Of a stretch of DNA of 64,000 nt, positions 33,673 through 42,974 are shown in pieces; the stretch's first letter is position 1, and each line of letters opens with the position of its first letter. The stretch is from Inquilinus ginsengisoli_B (GTDB lineage Bacteria; Pseudomonadota; Alphaproteobacteria; DSM-16000; Inquilinaceae): the NCBI RefSeq assembly GCF_050434925.1, contig NZ_JBNDJK010000001.1, forward strand, positions 930,001 to 994,000, given 5' to 3'. The notes below the pieces were generated by a model. It made no database searches. It had not been told where the DNA came from and saw nothing but the letters and a program-made list of their open reading frames with translations. Position numbers and translations under genes: made by a program.

Positions 33673-34992
33673 ATGACCACCCGCGACACCATCTTCGCCC
33701 CGGCGACCCCTACCGGGCGTGGCGGGGTGGCGGTGCTGCGGATCTCCGGCCCTGGCGCCGGGCCGGCGCTGTCGGCTCTGACCGGCCGCCCCCTGCCCAC
33801 CCCTCGCCTGGCGACGCTGGCGGAGCTGCGCGACCCGGCTGACGGCGCTCCGCTGGACCGCGGGCTCGCCCTCTGGTTCTCGGGTCCGGCCAGCTACACC
33901 GGCGAGGACGTCGTCGAGCTGCATCTCCATGGCGGCCGGGCGGTGACCCGTGGCGTGGTCGAAGCACTGTCCCGGATCGCAGGGCTGCGCCCGGCCGAAC
34001 CCGGCGAGTTCACCAAGCGCGCCTTCCTGGCTGGCAAGCTCGACCTGACCGAGGCCGAGGCGGTGGCCGACCTGGTCGACGCCGAGACCCGGGCTCAGCG
34101 GCTGCAGGCGCTGCGCCAGCTCGGCGGTGCGCTCGGCCAGCTCTATGAGGGCTGGCGGTCGGCGCTGATGCGGGCCCTGGCGATGACCGAGGCGGCGCTC
34201 GACTTCCCCGATGAAGGTCTGCCGCCGAATCTGGCCGCGGAGGCTGAGCGGATCGTGGCCGAGGTCTTCGCCGCGGTCGCCGCCCATCTCGACGATGCCG
34301 ACCGCGGCGAGCGGCTGCGCGAGGGCGTGCACATCGCCATCCTCGGTCCGGTCAATGCCGGCAAGTCCAGCCTGCTGAACGCGTTGGCCCGGCGCGACGC
34401 CGCCATCGTCTCCGACCGGCCGGGCACGACGCGAGACGTGGTCGAGGTCGCATTGGACCTGCGTGGCTTTCCCGTGGTGCTGGCTGACACCGCCGGGCTG
34501 CGCGACACGGCCGACGAGATCGAGGCCGAGGGCATCCGCCGCTCCCACCGCCGCGCTGCCGAGGCCGACCTGCGACTGGTCATCCGCGATGTCGGCGAGC
34601 CGATATCCGCCGACCCGGCGCTCGGTCCCGGGCCGGACACGATCCGCGTCGTCAACAAGATCGACTGCATGCCCGATGCGCCTCGGGCGGCGGACGAGAT
34701 CGCCCTCTCGGTCCGCACCGGTGCCGGCCTCGATCGGCTGCTCGATGTCCTGGCGCAGGCGGTAGAGCGGCGGCTGACCGGCGACGGCTCCCCGGCCCTC
34801 ACCCGCGCTCGCCACCGCGCGGCGCTGGAGGATGCGCGCGACGCCCTCGTCCGGGTTCCGTCCGCGCCGCTGCCGGAGCTGGCGGCGGAGGACCTGCGCC
34901 TGGCCCTGCGCGCGATCGGCCGCATCACCGGCCGGGTCGATGTCGAGGATATGCTCGACCTGCTGTTCGGCAGCTTCTGCATCGGCAAGTGA
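33673..34992 (+). CDS. mnmE: tRNA uridine-5-carboxymethylaminomethyl synthesis GTPase MnmE
   Basis: With MnmG it modifies wobble uridine-34 of tRNAs. The 439-residue protein has the formyl-tetrahydrofolate-binding N-terminal domain (1-118), the helical domain, and an inserted G domain with G1 GPVNAGKS (225-232) and G3 DTAGLRDT. It ends in the invariant C-terminal CIGK (436-439) carrying the catalytic cysteine. Full length. It is flanked by parS sites and precedes mnmG with a 1.9-kb insert. Confidence 0.97.
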   Translation: MTTRDTIFAPATPTGRGGVAVLRISGPGAGPALSALTGRPLPTPRLATLAELRDPADGAPLDRGLALWFSGPASYTGEDVVELHLHGGRAVTRGVVEALSRIAGLRPAEPGEFTKRAFLAGKLDLTEAEAVADLVDAETRAQRLQALRQLGGALGQLYEGWRSALMRALAMTEAALDFPDEGLPPNLAAEAERIVAEVFAAVAAHLDDADRGERLREGVHIAILGPVNAGKSSLLNALARRDAAIVSDRPGTTRDVVEVALDLRGFPVVLADTAGLRDTADEIEAEGIRRSHRRAAEADLRLVIRDVGEPISADPALGPGPDTIRVVNKIDCMPDAPRAADEIALSVRTGAGLDRLLDVLAQAVERRLTGDGSPALTRARHRAALEDARDALVRVPSAPLPELAAEDLRLALRAIGRITGRVDVEDMLDLLFGSFCIGK

Positions 34993-35005
34993 ACGGAGCC
35001 TGGGC

Positions 35006-35494
35006 TCAGATCGCCCTCGCAACCGTCTCGGCGTCCTCCTTCGAGAAATTGTTGGCGATGGTCAGGCGGCCGCGGAAGGAGGAATCGTCGATAGGTTGCG
35101 TTGAGACGAGCCGGCCATCGACACTGATGGCCAGCATGCCGCCTTGATGCTCCCGCAGGATGGGAGCGAGGCGGTCGGGAACGCCGTCCTTGAGCTGGAC
35201 CACGACTCGATAGTCACCGAATGGCGATGCGAGGACACGGCTCAGAGACGTATCCGCGCTGGTGATCAGCGGCTCGGGATGCAGATAGACAGTGGCCGCG
35301 GGTGACGAGAGTGGCTGCAAGCCGGGCCCGGAAGACTGTTCTGCGAGGTGAACCGACAGACCGGCTGGAAAGGTCCGCCTGCTTGGTGAAGGGCCCGGCA
35401 CGCACCCGCCGATCATAGCCCCGGCGGAGACCCCAAGGATCGTGTGGATTGCCGCCCGGCGCGTCAGTGCAGCGACCTGTTTCACGTGAAACAC
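35006..35494 (-). CDS. Free-standing SecD-P1-head-like lipoprotein A
   Basis: A 162-residue predicted lipoprotein. The N terminus has a twin-arginine-like TRRAAIHTILG followed by a lipobox (MIGGC). The mature part VYLHPEPLITSADTSLSRVL, then LAISVDGRLVSTQPIDDSSF and the final FSKEDAETVARAI, follows the P1 head subdomain of SecD/SecDF, without any of the SecD membrane helices. The GTG start at 35494 and a second GTG at 35485 both lie in a parS palindrome, so the true start is uncertain. It is convergent with mnmE (13 bp) and downstream of paralogue B. Confidence 0.72.
   Translation of the reverse strand: MFHVKQVAALTRRAAIHTILGVSAGAMIGGCVPGPSPSRRTFPAGLSVHLAEQSSGPGLQPLSSPAATVYLHPEPLITSADTSLSRVLASPFGDYRVVVQLKDGVPDRLAPILREHQGGMLAISVDGRLVSTQPIDDSSFRGRLTIANNFSKEDAETVARAI
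35478..35493. other. parS: parS site 2
   Basis: TGTTTCACGTGAAACA, perfect, overlapping the start codon region of the SecD-head-like gene A. Confidence 0.93.
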
Positions 35495-35545
35495 TCTCCC
35501 ACATTGGTGATCTTGCGAACTCGCCCCCTTGAAGCGCCGGGGGGT

Positions 35546-36064
35546 CTATCGGAATAGGCCGCCCTGCAGCGCATCAGCGAGGGAGCGGCTGCGGGGTCCG
35601 ACACCCAATAGTCGCGCGAGATCCGTGGCCTCGGCGACCGTCATCAGGCCGCTGATCTGCACCCGGCCGCCAAGGATCGGCTCGCGGATGATCGGCGCCG
35701 TGATCAGCGTGTCGTCGACCAGAACGGCCAGGATCCGGCCGACATTGGCGGTGGTGGCCCGGGCCAGACGGTCGCGGCCAATCGGTGTCAGAGTTAGCTC
35801 GACGACCGGGCTTGCTGAGAATGGATCAGTGCCGAGGGCGGCCGAGGCGATGTCCGAGGTCGACAATACGGCTTCGGGCTGCAGGTAGAGGATCCGGCCG
35901 TTGCCCTCGATTCGAGTCAGGCCTGGCGCCGGATTGGTCTCAGCGAAGCGTAGCTGCACATCCGGCGCGGCGACCCGTGCCGCCGACGGACCCTCGATCG
36001 GAGCCGCCAGCGCGGCAACGAGGCTTGTGATCGCGACGGCAAGGGTGGAGAGGATGGACAGCAT
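35546..36064 (-). CDS. Free-standing SecD-P1-head-like secreted protein B
   Basis: A 172-residue protein with a Sec signal (MLSILSTLAVAITSLVAALA). The mature part closely follows the SecD P1 head: LYLQPEAVLSTSDIASAALG, VVELTLTPIGRDRLA, LAVLVDDTLITAPIIREPIL, then GGRVQISGLMTVAEATDLAR. SecD membrane helices and the P1 base are absent. The ATG at 36064 is preferred over a TTG at 36070. It lies 51 bp upstream of paralogue A on the same strand. It may have a role in periplasmic protein release or an unrelated one; only the fold relationship is supported. Confidence 0.75.
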   Translation of the reverse strand: MLSILSTLAVAITSLVAALAAPIEGPSAARVAAPDVQLRFAETNPAPGLTRIEGNGRILYLQPEAVLSTSDIASAALGTDPFSASPVVELTLTPIGRDRLARATTANVGRILAVLVDDTLITAPIIREPILGGRVQISGLMTVAEATDLARLLGVGPRSRSLADALQGGLFR

Positions 36065-36131
36065 GGGCAATGTCTCCCTTGACCCTGGCGTTCCACGCGA
36101 AACAGCGCAGCCAGACGATGCCCGGACGGGA

Positions 36132-36530
36132 TCAGGCGAGCAGGTTGGCCGATCGGCCCTGTTCGGTCAGCACCGCGACGGCCTTCCTGTCGAAGGACAC
36201 GAAGGTCTCGCCGCCGAGCCAGTTTCCCTCGAAGGCGATCACGCCATCGGCGAAGTCGCCGCCGGCTTCAAATGTGGCTAGGCCGGCCTCGGCCGCGGGC
36301 CGGTTGACGACCAGGTTCCTGGTGCCGATGAGGGCGCGCAGGGCAGCGGCGATATCGGATCGACTCAGGCCATAGACCTTCCGGAGCACCCAGACGAACT
36401 CACACAGACTTGCGATTGCGACCGCGATCAGTTCGGCGTCTTTCAGCACCTTTGCGGCAGTGCGGGCTTGCCCTGCATCGTCACCGACGACGCTGCGGAT
36501 GAGGATATTGGTGTCGGCAGTGATCTTCAT
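36132..36530 (-). CDS. vapC: PIN-domain toxin (VapC-like)
   Basis: A 132-residue PIN nuclease, probably an RNase that cleaves tRNA or rRNA when freed from its antitoxin. The acidic active-site residues are all present: D6 in ITADTNILIR, E in ASLCEFVWVL (about 49), D in GGDFADGVIA (about 93-97) and D in VSFDRKA. The ATG at 36530 overlaps the antitoxin stop as ATGA, the usual coupling of vapBC pairs. Confidence 0.92.
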   Translation of the reverse strand: MKITADTNILIRSVVGDDAGQARTAAKVLKDAELIAVAIASLCEFVWVLRKVYGLSRSDIAAALRALIGTRNLVVNRPAAEAGLATFEAGGDFADGVIAFEGNWLGGETFVSFDRKAVAVLTEQGRSANLLA

Positions 36531-36778
36531 TCCTCGCCAGCCCATCCGGCAGCGGCAGCCCGGTCGATCTCCTCGATGGTCGCGACCTTCCTGGTCTTGC
36601 CGGCGAGAAGCCCGATGAAGTCGTCGATGCTTCCCGTGGTTCGGGCCGCCTTCACCTCGATTCGTCCGTCGGGCAGCTTGTCGACCTCGATCTTCTGGCC
36701 GGGCTCCACGCCGAGGTGCCGCAGCAGGTCTTTTCGGAGGGTGACCTGCCCCTTTGCGGTAATCGTCAATGTCGTCAT
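36527..36778 (-). CDS. vapB: AbrB/SpoVT-type antitoxin (VapB-like)
   Basis: An 83-residue DNA-binding antitoxin. The N-terminal swapped-hairpin domain reads LTITAKGQVTLRKDLLRHLG (4-23) and PGQKIEVDKLPDGRIEV. The C-terminal tail (about 50-83) would bind the PIN toxin encoded next. It probably represses its own promoter, which lies in the 36779-36930 gap together with a parS site. Confidence 0.92.
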   Translation of the reverse strand: MTTLTITAKGQVTLRKDLLRHLGVEPGQKIEVDKLPDGRIEVKAARTTGSIDDFIGLLAGKTRKVATIEEIDRAAAAGWAGEE

Positions 36779-36854
36779 TGCAGCCTCATGAGGCAGTCCT
36801 GCTCACAGGTAATGCCAAAACGCCTTACCTTCAAGCCTGCAACTCCAGCCCGCA

Positions 36855-36870
36855 TGTTTCACGTGAAACA
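36855..36870. other. parS: parS site 3
   Basis: TGTTTCACGTGAAACA, perfect, in the intergenic region between the antitoxin gene and mnmG, 60 bp before the mnmG start. Confidence 0.93.
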
Positions 36871-36930
36871 CCACCGCTTTCGCGTGCCCGCATTTGACCC
36901 TGCGGCGTCGCCTCCGTAAAGTCCGCCGCC

Positions 36931-38802
<1,872 letters not shown>

Positions 38803-38828
38803 TCAGAGCCGCTTTTCCCATCCCACGT

Positions 38829-38915
38829 CGTCATTGCGAGTGCAGCGAAGCAATCCAGAGGCGCCACGAACCGGCCTCTGGATTGCTTCGTCGGCTTCGC
38901 CTCCTCGCAATGACG
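38829..38915. repeat. Palindromic repeat of the GTCATTGCGAG type
   Basis: An 87-bp inverted repeat. The outer arms are CGTCATTGCGAG and CTCGCAATGACG; inner arms are GCAATCCAGAG-like and CTCTGGATTGC, with an internal GCAGCGAAG / CTTCG pairing. It is unrelated in sequence to the CCGGGCTTGACCCGG family elsewhere in the window but similar to a short interspersed palindrome common in many alphaproteobacteria. It fills the mnmG-rsmG gap. Confidence 0.85.
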
Positions 38916-38937
38916 GCATTGGGAAGCGGGAGAGGCA

Positions 38938-39564
38938 GTGCGCTATGCCTTGCCGCTCCGCGTCATGACGGAGGCCTTCGCGTCCGGCCCACTTCCCCCG
39001 GATCTCTCGGAAAAACTCGACCGCTACGAGGCGCTGCTGCGGAAGTGGCAGGGGGCGATCAATCTGGTTGCGCCTTCGACCCTGCCCGAGCTGCGGCGCC
39101 GGCATTTCGAGGATTCACTGCAGCTGGTGCCGCTGATCCCGGCAGGCGCCAAGGTGCTGGTCGATCTCGGCAGCGGCGCCGGTTTCCCAGGGATGGTGCT
39201 GGCGCTGGCGACCGGGCTGGAGACCCATCTGATCGAGAGCGATCAGCGCAAGGCCGAATTCCTGCGCGCCGTTTCACGTGAAACACGGGTGCCGGTGACG
39301 GTCCATGCCAAGCGGGTCGAACAGGTCACGCCCTTTCCGGCGGATGTGGTGACCGCCCGCGCCCTGGCCGCCCTGCCCGTCCTGCTTGGCTACGCCTCCC
39401 GATTCGCCGGTCCGCACACCGTCGCGCTCTTTCCCAAGGGCCGTGGTGCCGAGGCCGAATTGACCACCCTGCCTGCATCATCGAAGATGACCATAGACCT
39501 CCATCCGAGCCGGACCGATCCCGACGCCGTGCTCATCCGCATCGAGGGGTTCGCCCGTGGCTGA
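38938..39564 (+). CDS. rsmG: 16S rRNA (guanine-527-N7)-methyltransferase
   Basis: Methylates G527 of 16S rRNA using SAM. The 208-residue protein (GTG at 38938, preceded by AGAGG) has FNLV-like INLVAPSTLPELRRRHFEDS and the SAM loop LVDLGSGAGFPGMVLAL. An ATG at 38965 (MTEAFASG) is an alternative start without a Shine-Dalgarno sequence. A parS-like palindrome is embedded in the codons for AVSRETR. The 3' end overlaps parA by 8 nt. Confidence 0.95.
   Translation: MRYALPLRVMTEAFASGPLPPDLSEKLDRYEALLRKWQGAINLVAPSTLPELRRRHFEDSLQLVPLIPAGAKVLVDLGSGAGFPGMVLALATGLETHLIESDQRKAEFLRAVSRETRVPVTVHAKRVEQVTPFPADVVTARALAALPVLLGYASRFAGPHTVALFPKGRGAEAELTTLPASSKMTIDLHPSRTDPDAVLIRIEGFARG
39270..39285. other. parS: parS site 4 (one mismatch), inside rsmG
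   Basis: CGTTTCACGTGAAACA differs from the consensus only at the first base. It lies within the rsmG coding sequence 270 bp before parA. Confidence 0.88.
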
Positions 39565-40390
39565 CGACGCCCACATGACCACCATGAGCCTGGCGGCCGA
39601 CACGCCCCGGCTCACCCGCACCATCGCCGTCGCCAACCAGAAGGGCGGCGTCGGCAAGACCACCACGGCGATCAACCTGGCCACCGCGCTGGCCGCCGTG
39701 CGCAAGCGGGTGTTGGTGATCGACCTCGATCCGCAGGGCAATGCCTCCACCGGCCTGGGCCTGCCACGGGCCAAGCGCGGCGTCGGTTCCTACGACCTGC
39801 TGTTCGGCACCACCAATGTAGCCGATTCGGCGGTGTCGACCGAGGTGCCGGGCCTCGACCTGATCCCGGCCTCGGTCGACCTCGCCGGCGCCGAGGTCCA
39901 GCTGGTCGAGGCGGTGCGGCGCGAATACCGGCTGCGCAGTGCGCTCAGGCCCCATGCCGACGGCTACGACTATGTGCTGATCGACTGCCCGCCCTCGCTC
40001 GGCCTCCTCACCCTCAACGCGCTGACCGCGGCCGATGCCGTGCTGGTGCCGCTGCAATGCGAGTTCTACGCGCTGGAGGGGCTCAGCCACCTGATGCGGA
40101 CGATCGAGCGCGTCCGCAAGGCCTTCAACCCGGCGCTCGAGATGCAGGGAATCGTGCTGACCATGTATGACCGGCGGAACAACCTTTCCGACATGGTGGC
40201 GCGCGACGTGCGCCAGCATCTCGGAGCCAAGGTGTACGAGACGGTGATCCCGCGGAACGTCCGCGTCTCCGAGGCGCCGTCGCATGGCAAGCCGGTCCTG
40301 GTCTACGACCTCGCCTCCTCCGGCGCCCAGGCCTATGTCCATCTCGCCTCCGAGATGCTGAAACGCGAAGAGCAGAGGAGCGCGGCATGA
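39557..40390 (+). CDS. parA: Chromosome-partitioning ATPase ParA
   Basis: A Walker-type ATPase that moves ParB-parS complexes during chromosome segregation. The 277-residue protein has the deviant Walker A KGGVGKTT (29-36), the LVIDLDPQGNASTGLG segment and DYVLIDCPPSLGLLTLNAL. The GTG at 39557 overlaps rsmG; an ATG at 39575 is an alternative. Its stop overlaps the parB start (ATGA). Confidence 0.96.
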   Translation: MADDAHMTTMSLAADTPRLTRTIAVANQKGGVGKTTTAINLATALAAVRKRVLVIDLDPQGNASTGLGLPRAKRGVGSYDLLFGTTNVADSAVSTEVPGLDLIPASVDLAGAEVQLVEAVRREYRLRSALRPHADGYDYVLIDCPPSLGLLTLNALTAADAVLVPLQCEFYALEGLSHLMRTIERVRKAFNPALEMQGIVLTMYDRRNNLSDMVARDVRQHLGAKVYETVIPRNVRVSEAPSHGKPVLVYDLASSGAQAYVHLASEMLKREEQRSAA

Positions 40391-41289
40391 GCGCGGCCGA
40401 GAGCAGCCATCGCCGCCGCCCCAGCCTGGGCCGGGGCCTCGATGCCCTGTTCGGCGAGGCCGAGGAGGCCGACATCGCTGCCGCCAGCGCAGGTGGAGAG
40501 CCGCGGGCGCCGCGCAGCCTGCCGGTCGAGTTCCTGAGCCCCGGCCCGTTCCAGCCCCGACGGAAGTTCGACGAGGCGGAAATGGACCGGCTGGTCGAAT
40601 CGATCCGCACCCAGGGCGTCCTGCAGCCCCTCCTGGTACGGCCGGTCGAAGGCAAGGCCGACCGCTACCACATCATCGCCGGCGAGCGCCGCTGGCGCGC
40701 GGCGCAGAAGGCCAAGCTGCACGAGGTGCCCGTGGTGGTCCGGCCGATGTCGGACCGTGAAGCGCTGCAGATCGCGATCATCGAGAACGTCCAGCGCCAG
40801 GACCTGACGGCGCTGGAGGAGGCCGAGGGCTATCAGCGGCTGCTCGCCGAATTCAGCCTGACCCAGGAGGATGTGGCTCAGGCGGTGGGCAAGAGCCGCA
40901 GCCACATCGCCAACACGCTGCGCCTGCTCGACCTGCCGGACACGGTGCTGGCGCAGCTCCAGGAGGGCCTGCTGACGGCCGGCCACGCCCGGGCGCTGCT
41001 GGGCTGCCCGGACCCGGAGGCGGCCGCGCGAACGGTGATCGCCAAGGGGCTGAACGTCCGCCAGACCGAGCAGCTGGCCCGCGACGCCCGCGAGCAGCCC
41101 CCTGCCCCGTCCCGCCCGGCCGCGCGAGACCCGAACATCGTGGCGGTGGAGCAGGACATCGAGACCCGGCTGGGCTTCAAGGTGAAGATCGACACCCGCG
41201 ACAACACCAGCGGCACGATCCACATCCAGTACAGCAACCTCGACCAGTTCGGCGCTCTGCTGATGCGGCTGCGCGGGACGAAGGGGTAA
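40387..41289 (+). CDS. parB: Chromosome-partitioning protein ParB
   Basis: A CTP-dependent DNA clamp that loads at parS and interacts with ParA. The 300-residue protein has the ParA-stimulating N-terminal SLGRGLDALFGE (13-24), the CTP-binding region with GERRWRAA (99-106), and IIENVQRQDLTALEEA. The helix-turn-helix is at about 160-181 (QEDVAQAVGKSRSHIANTLR), and a C-terminal dimerisation domain follows. Four parS sites lie within 8 kb upstream. Confidence 0.97.
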   Translation: MSAAESSHRRRPSLGRGLDALFGEAEEADIAAASAGGEPRAPRSLPVEFLSPGPFQPRRKFDEAEMDRLVESIRTQGVLQPLLVRPVEGKADRYHIIAGERRWRAAQKAKLHEVPVVVRPMSDREALQIAIIENVQRQDLTALEEAEGYQRLLAEFSLTQEDVAQAVGKSRSHIANTLRLLDLPDTVLAQLQEGLLTAGHARALLGCPDPEAAARTVIAKGLNVRQTEQLARDAREQPPAPSRPAARDPNIVAVEQDIETRLGFKVKIDTRDNTSGTIHIQYSNLDQFGALLMRLRGTKG

Positions 41290-41318
41290 GGCGGTTCACG
41301 GATCCCTTCCCTCCGGAT

Positions 41319-41396
41319 TGTCATGCCCGGGCTTGACCCGGGCATCCAGAGGCTGTCGAGACCCTCTGGATTGCCGGGTCAAGCCCGGCAATGACA
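41319..41396. repeat. Palindromic repeat, copy C
   Basis: A 78-bp inverted repeat with outer TGTCAT/ATGACA and arms containing GCCCGGGCTTGACCCGGGC and GCCGGGTCAAGCCCGGC. It is the reverse complement of copy B (13408) with two substitutions. It lies between convergent parB and holA. Confidence 0.9.
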
Positions 41397-41436
41397 GAAA
41401 GGGGGTTGGCGTCTATACTCAACCCTTTGAAATATA

Positions 41437-42462
41437 TCAGTTTTTCCGCGCCACGGCCCGGGCGATGCGCAGCAGCGTGGCGGCGCAGACGGTTTCCGGC
41501 GGACGGCCGGTGCGCTTGCATTCGGCCTCGGCCTCGATCAGGCGGCGCAGCGCCTCGCCGATCTGGCCCTGATTCCAGCGCCGGGCCTGGCCGCGGATCG
41601 CTGCCTTGGCCTTGAAGAACACCGGCGGCCGCAACGCCGCCATGGCCGCGTCCGGCGCGTCGCCGCTGTCGATCATCACCGCCAGCTGGTGCAGCCGCAG
41701 GAAGTGGCGCTGCACCGCGCGCAGGATGCCGATCGCCTCGCCGCCCTCGGACAGCAGCCGGTTGAGGGCGCGGTCGAGGGTCGGCAGGTCGCCATCCGCC
41801 ACCGCCATGGCCAGGTCGTCCAGCGACCGCTCGGTGGCGTCGCCGATGCAGGCACGCACCGCGTCGAGATCGACGCGGCCACCCTCTCCGACATAGGCGA
41901 TCAGCTTCTCGACCTCGCGACGGGCGATCTGACGGTCGCCGACCAACGACGCGGCCAGCAGCTGCTCGGCCTCGCCATCGGCCGAGACCTTGGCCTCGGC
42001 CAGCAGGCGGTGGATGAAGCGGCCGATCGCCTCCTCGTCGGGCATGTAGCAGGCGATCGCGGCGGCGCCGTCCGCCCCCTCCGCCAGCTTGCGCAGGGCC
42101 GAGCGCGGCGTCAGCTCGTCCGCCTCCAGCACCACCAGCGTGTCGGTCTCGCCGCCCTTCAGCACGGCTTCCAGCGCCGGCGCGACGGCATCGGACGCGT
42201 CACGCACCCGCACCAGGCGGCGGCCGCCGATCAGCGACAGGGCGAAAACCTCGTCGACCAGCCGCGCCGGGTCGCGGCCGATCTCGGCCGAGGCCAGCTC
42301 GGCGACGCGGAACGGGTCGGTCGGCGGGTCGATCACGCCGCGGGCCAGCGTGTCGGCATGGTCGCGAACGGCGCCGGCATCCGGGCCGTACAGCAACACC
42401 GCGCGGATGCCGGGGTCGGGCCGCCGGACGAAGCTGTCGATCCGGTTCGGCGGCAGCTTCAC
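41437..42462 (-). CDS. holA: DNA polymerase III delta subunit
   Basis: The clamp-loader subunit that opens the beta sliding clamp. The 341-residue protein begins MKLPPNRIDSFVRRPDPGIR and has AVLLYGPDAGAVRDHADTLA (about 21-40). The rest follows the AAA+-like delta layout (FALSLIGGRRLVRVRDA, LLAASLVGDRQIARREVEKL). The GTG start at 42462 overlaps the lptE stop as GTGA. Alphaproteobacteria regularly carry leuS-lptE-holA next to parAB. Confidence 0.93.
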   Translation of the reverse strand: MKLPPNRIDSFVRRPDPGIRAVLLYGPDAGAVRDHADTLARGVIDPPTDPFRVAELASAEIGRDPARLVDEVFALSLIGGRRLVRVRDASDAVAPALEAVLKGGETDTLVVLEADELTPRSALRKLAEGADGAAAIACYMPDEEAIGRFIHRLLAEAKVSADGEAEQLLAASLVGDRQIARREVEKLIAYVGEGGRVDLDAVRACIGDATERSLDDLAMAVADGDLPTLDRALNRLLSEGGEAIGILRAVQRHFLRLHQLAVMIDSGDAPDAAMAALRPPVFFKAKAAIRGQARRWNQGQIGEALRRLIEAEAECKRTGRPPETVCAATLLRIARAVARKN

Positions 42463-42974
42463 GGATGCCGGTCGAAATAGAGCGCGAGGCGGGTGCGGAT
42501 GTCCTCGCCGACCGAACGCAGCGCCCGCTCGCGGGCATCGCGCTCGCCGACCAGGGTCGTGTACTGGTCGGCCAGGATGTTGAAGCTGGTGATCTCGCTG
42601 ACCGAATCGGAGAAGACCGGCTGGCCGGTCTTGCGGTCGGTCAGCACGAAGCTGGCCGTCATGGTCAGGTTCTTGCGGGTGGTGGTCAGATCGCTGATCA
42701 GGTTCACGTCCTGCTGCGATTCGGCGAGAGACACGCCGAGATCATAGGCCGGCTGGGCCGGCCGCCCCTGCGGGTTGAGCATGCGGATCAGCTCGGTCCG
42801 CAGGATCTGGCCTGACCGCTCGCCGATGATGCCGACATTGACCTGCCCCAACCGGTCGGACATCGCCGCGCCGACCGAGTTGGTGCCGTAGAGCGGCCTG
42901 AGCCCGCAGGCCCCGAGCGCGAGGACCAGGAGCAGCGGCGCTGCGCGTTGAGCCCAGGACTTAGCCGACGACAT
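42459..42974 (-). CDS. lptE: LPS-assembly lipoprotein LptE
   Basis: An outer-membrane lipoprotein that plugs LptD and helps insert LPS. The 171-residue protein has a signal with lipobox LGAC (C23), followed by GLRPLYG, which is typical of LptE. The mature domain shows DLGVSLAESQQDVNLISDLT, TMTASFVLTDRKTGQPVFSD and FNILADQYTTLVGERDARER. The start at 42974 overlaps the end of leuS by 14 nt. Confidence 0.92.
   Translation of the reverse strand: MSSAKSWAQRAAPLLLVLALGACGLRPLYGTNSVGAAMSDRLGQVNVGIIGERSGQILRTELIRMLNPQGRPAQPAYDLGVSLAESQQDVNLISDLTTTRKNLTMTASFVLTDRKTGQPVFSDSVSEITSFNILADQYTTLVGERDARERALRSVGEDIRTRLALYFDRHP

Noticed and set aside
36089..36104. A fifth parS-like palindrome (CGTTCCACGCGAAACA)
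   Set aside because: It matches only 13 of 16 consensus bases, with changes in the central arms. ParB binding is doubtful, so I did not list it as a site.
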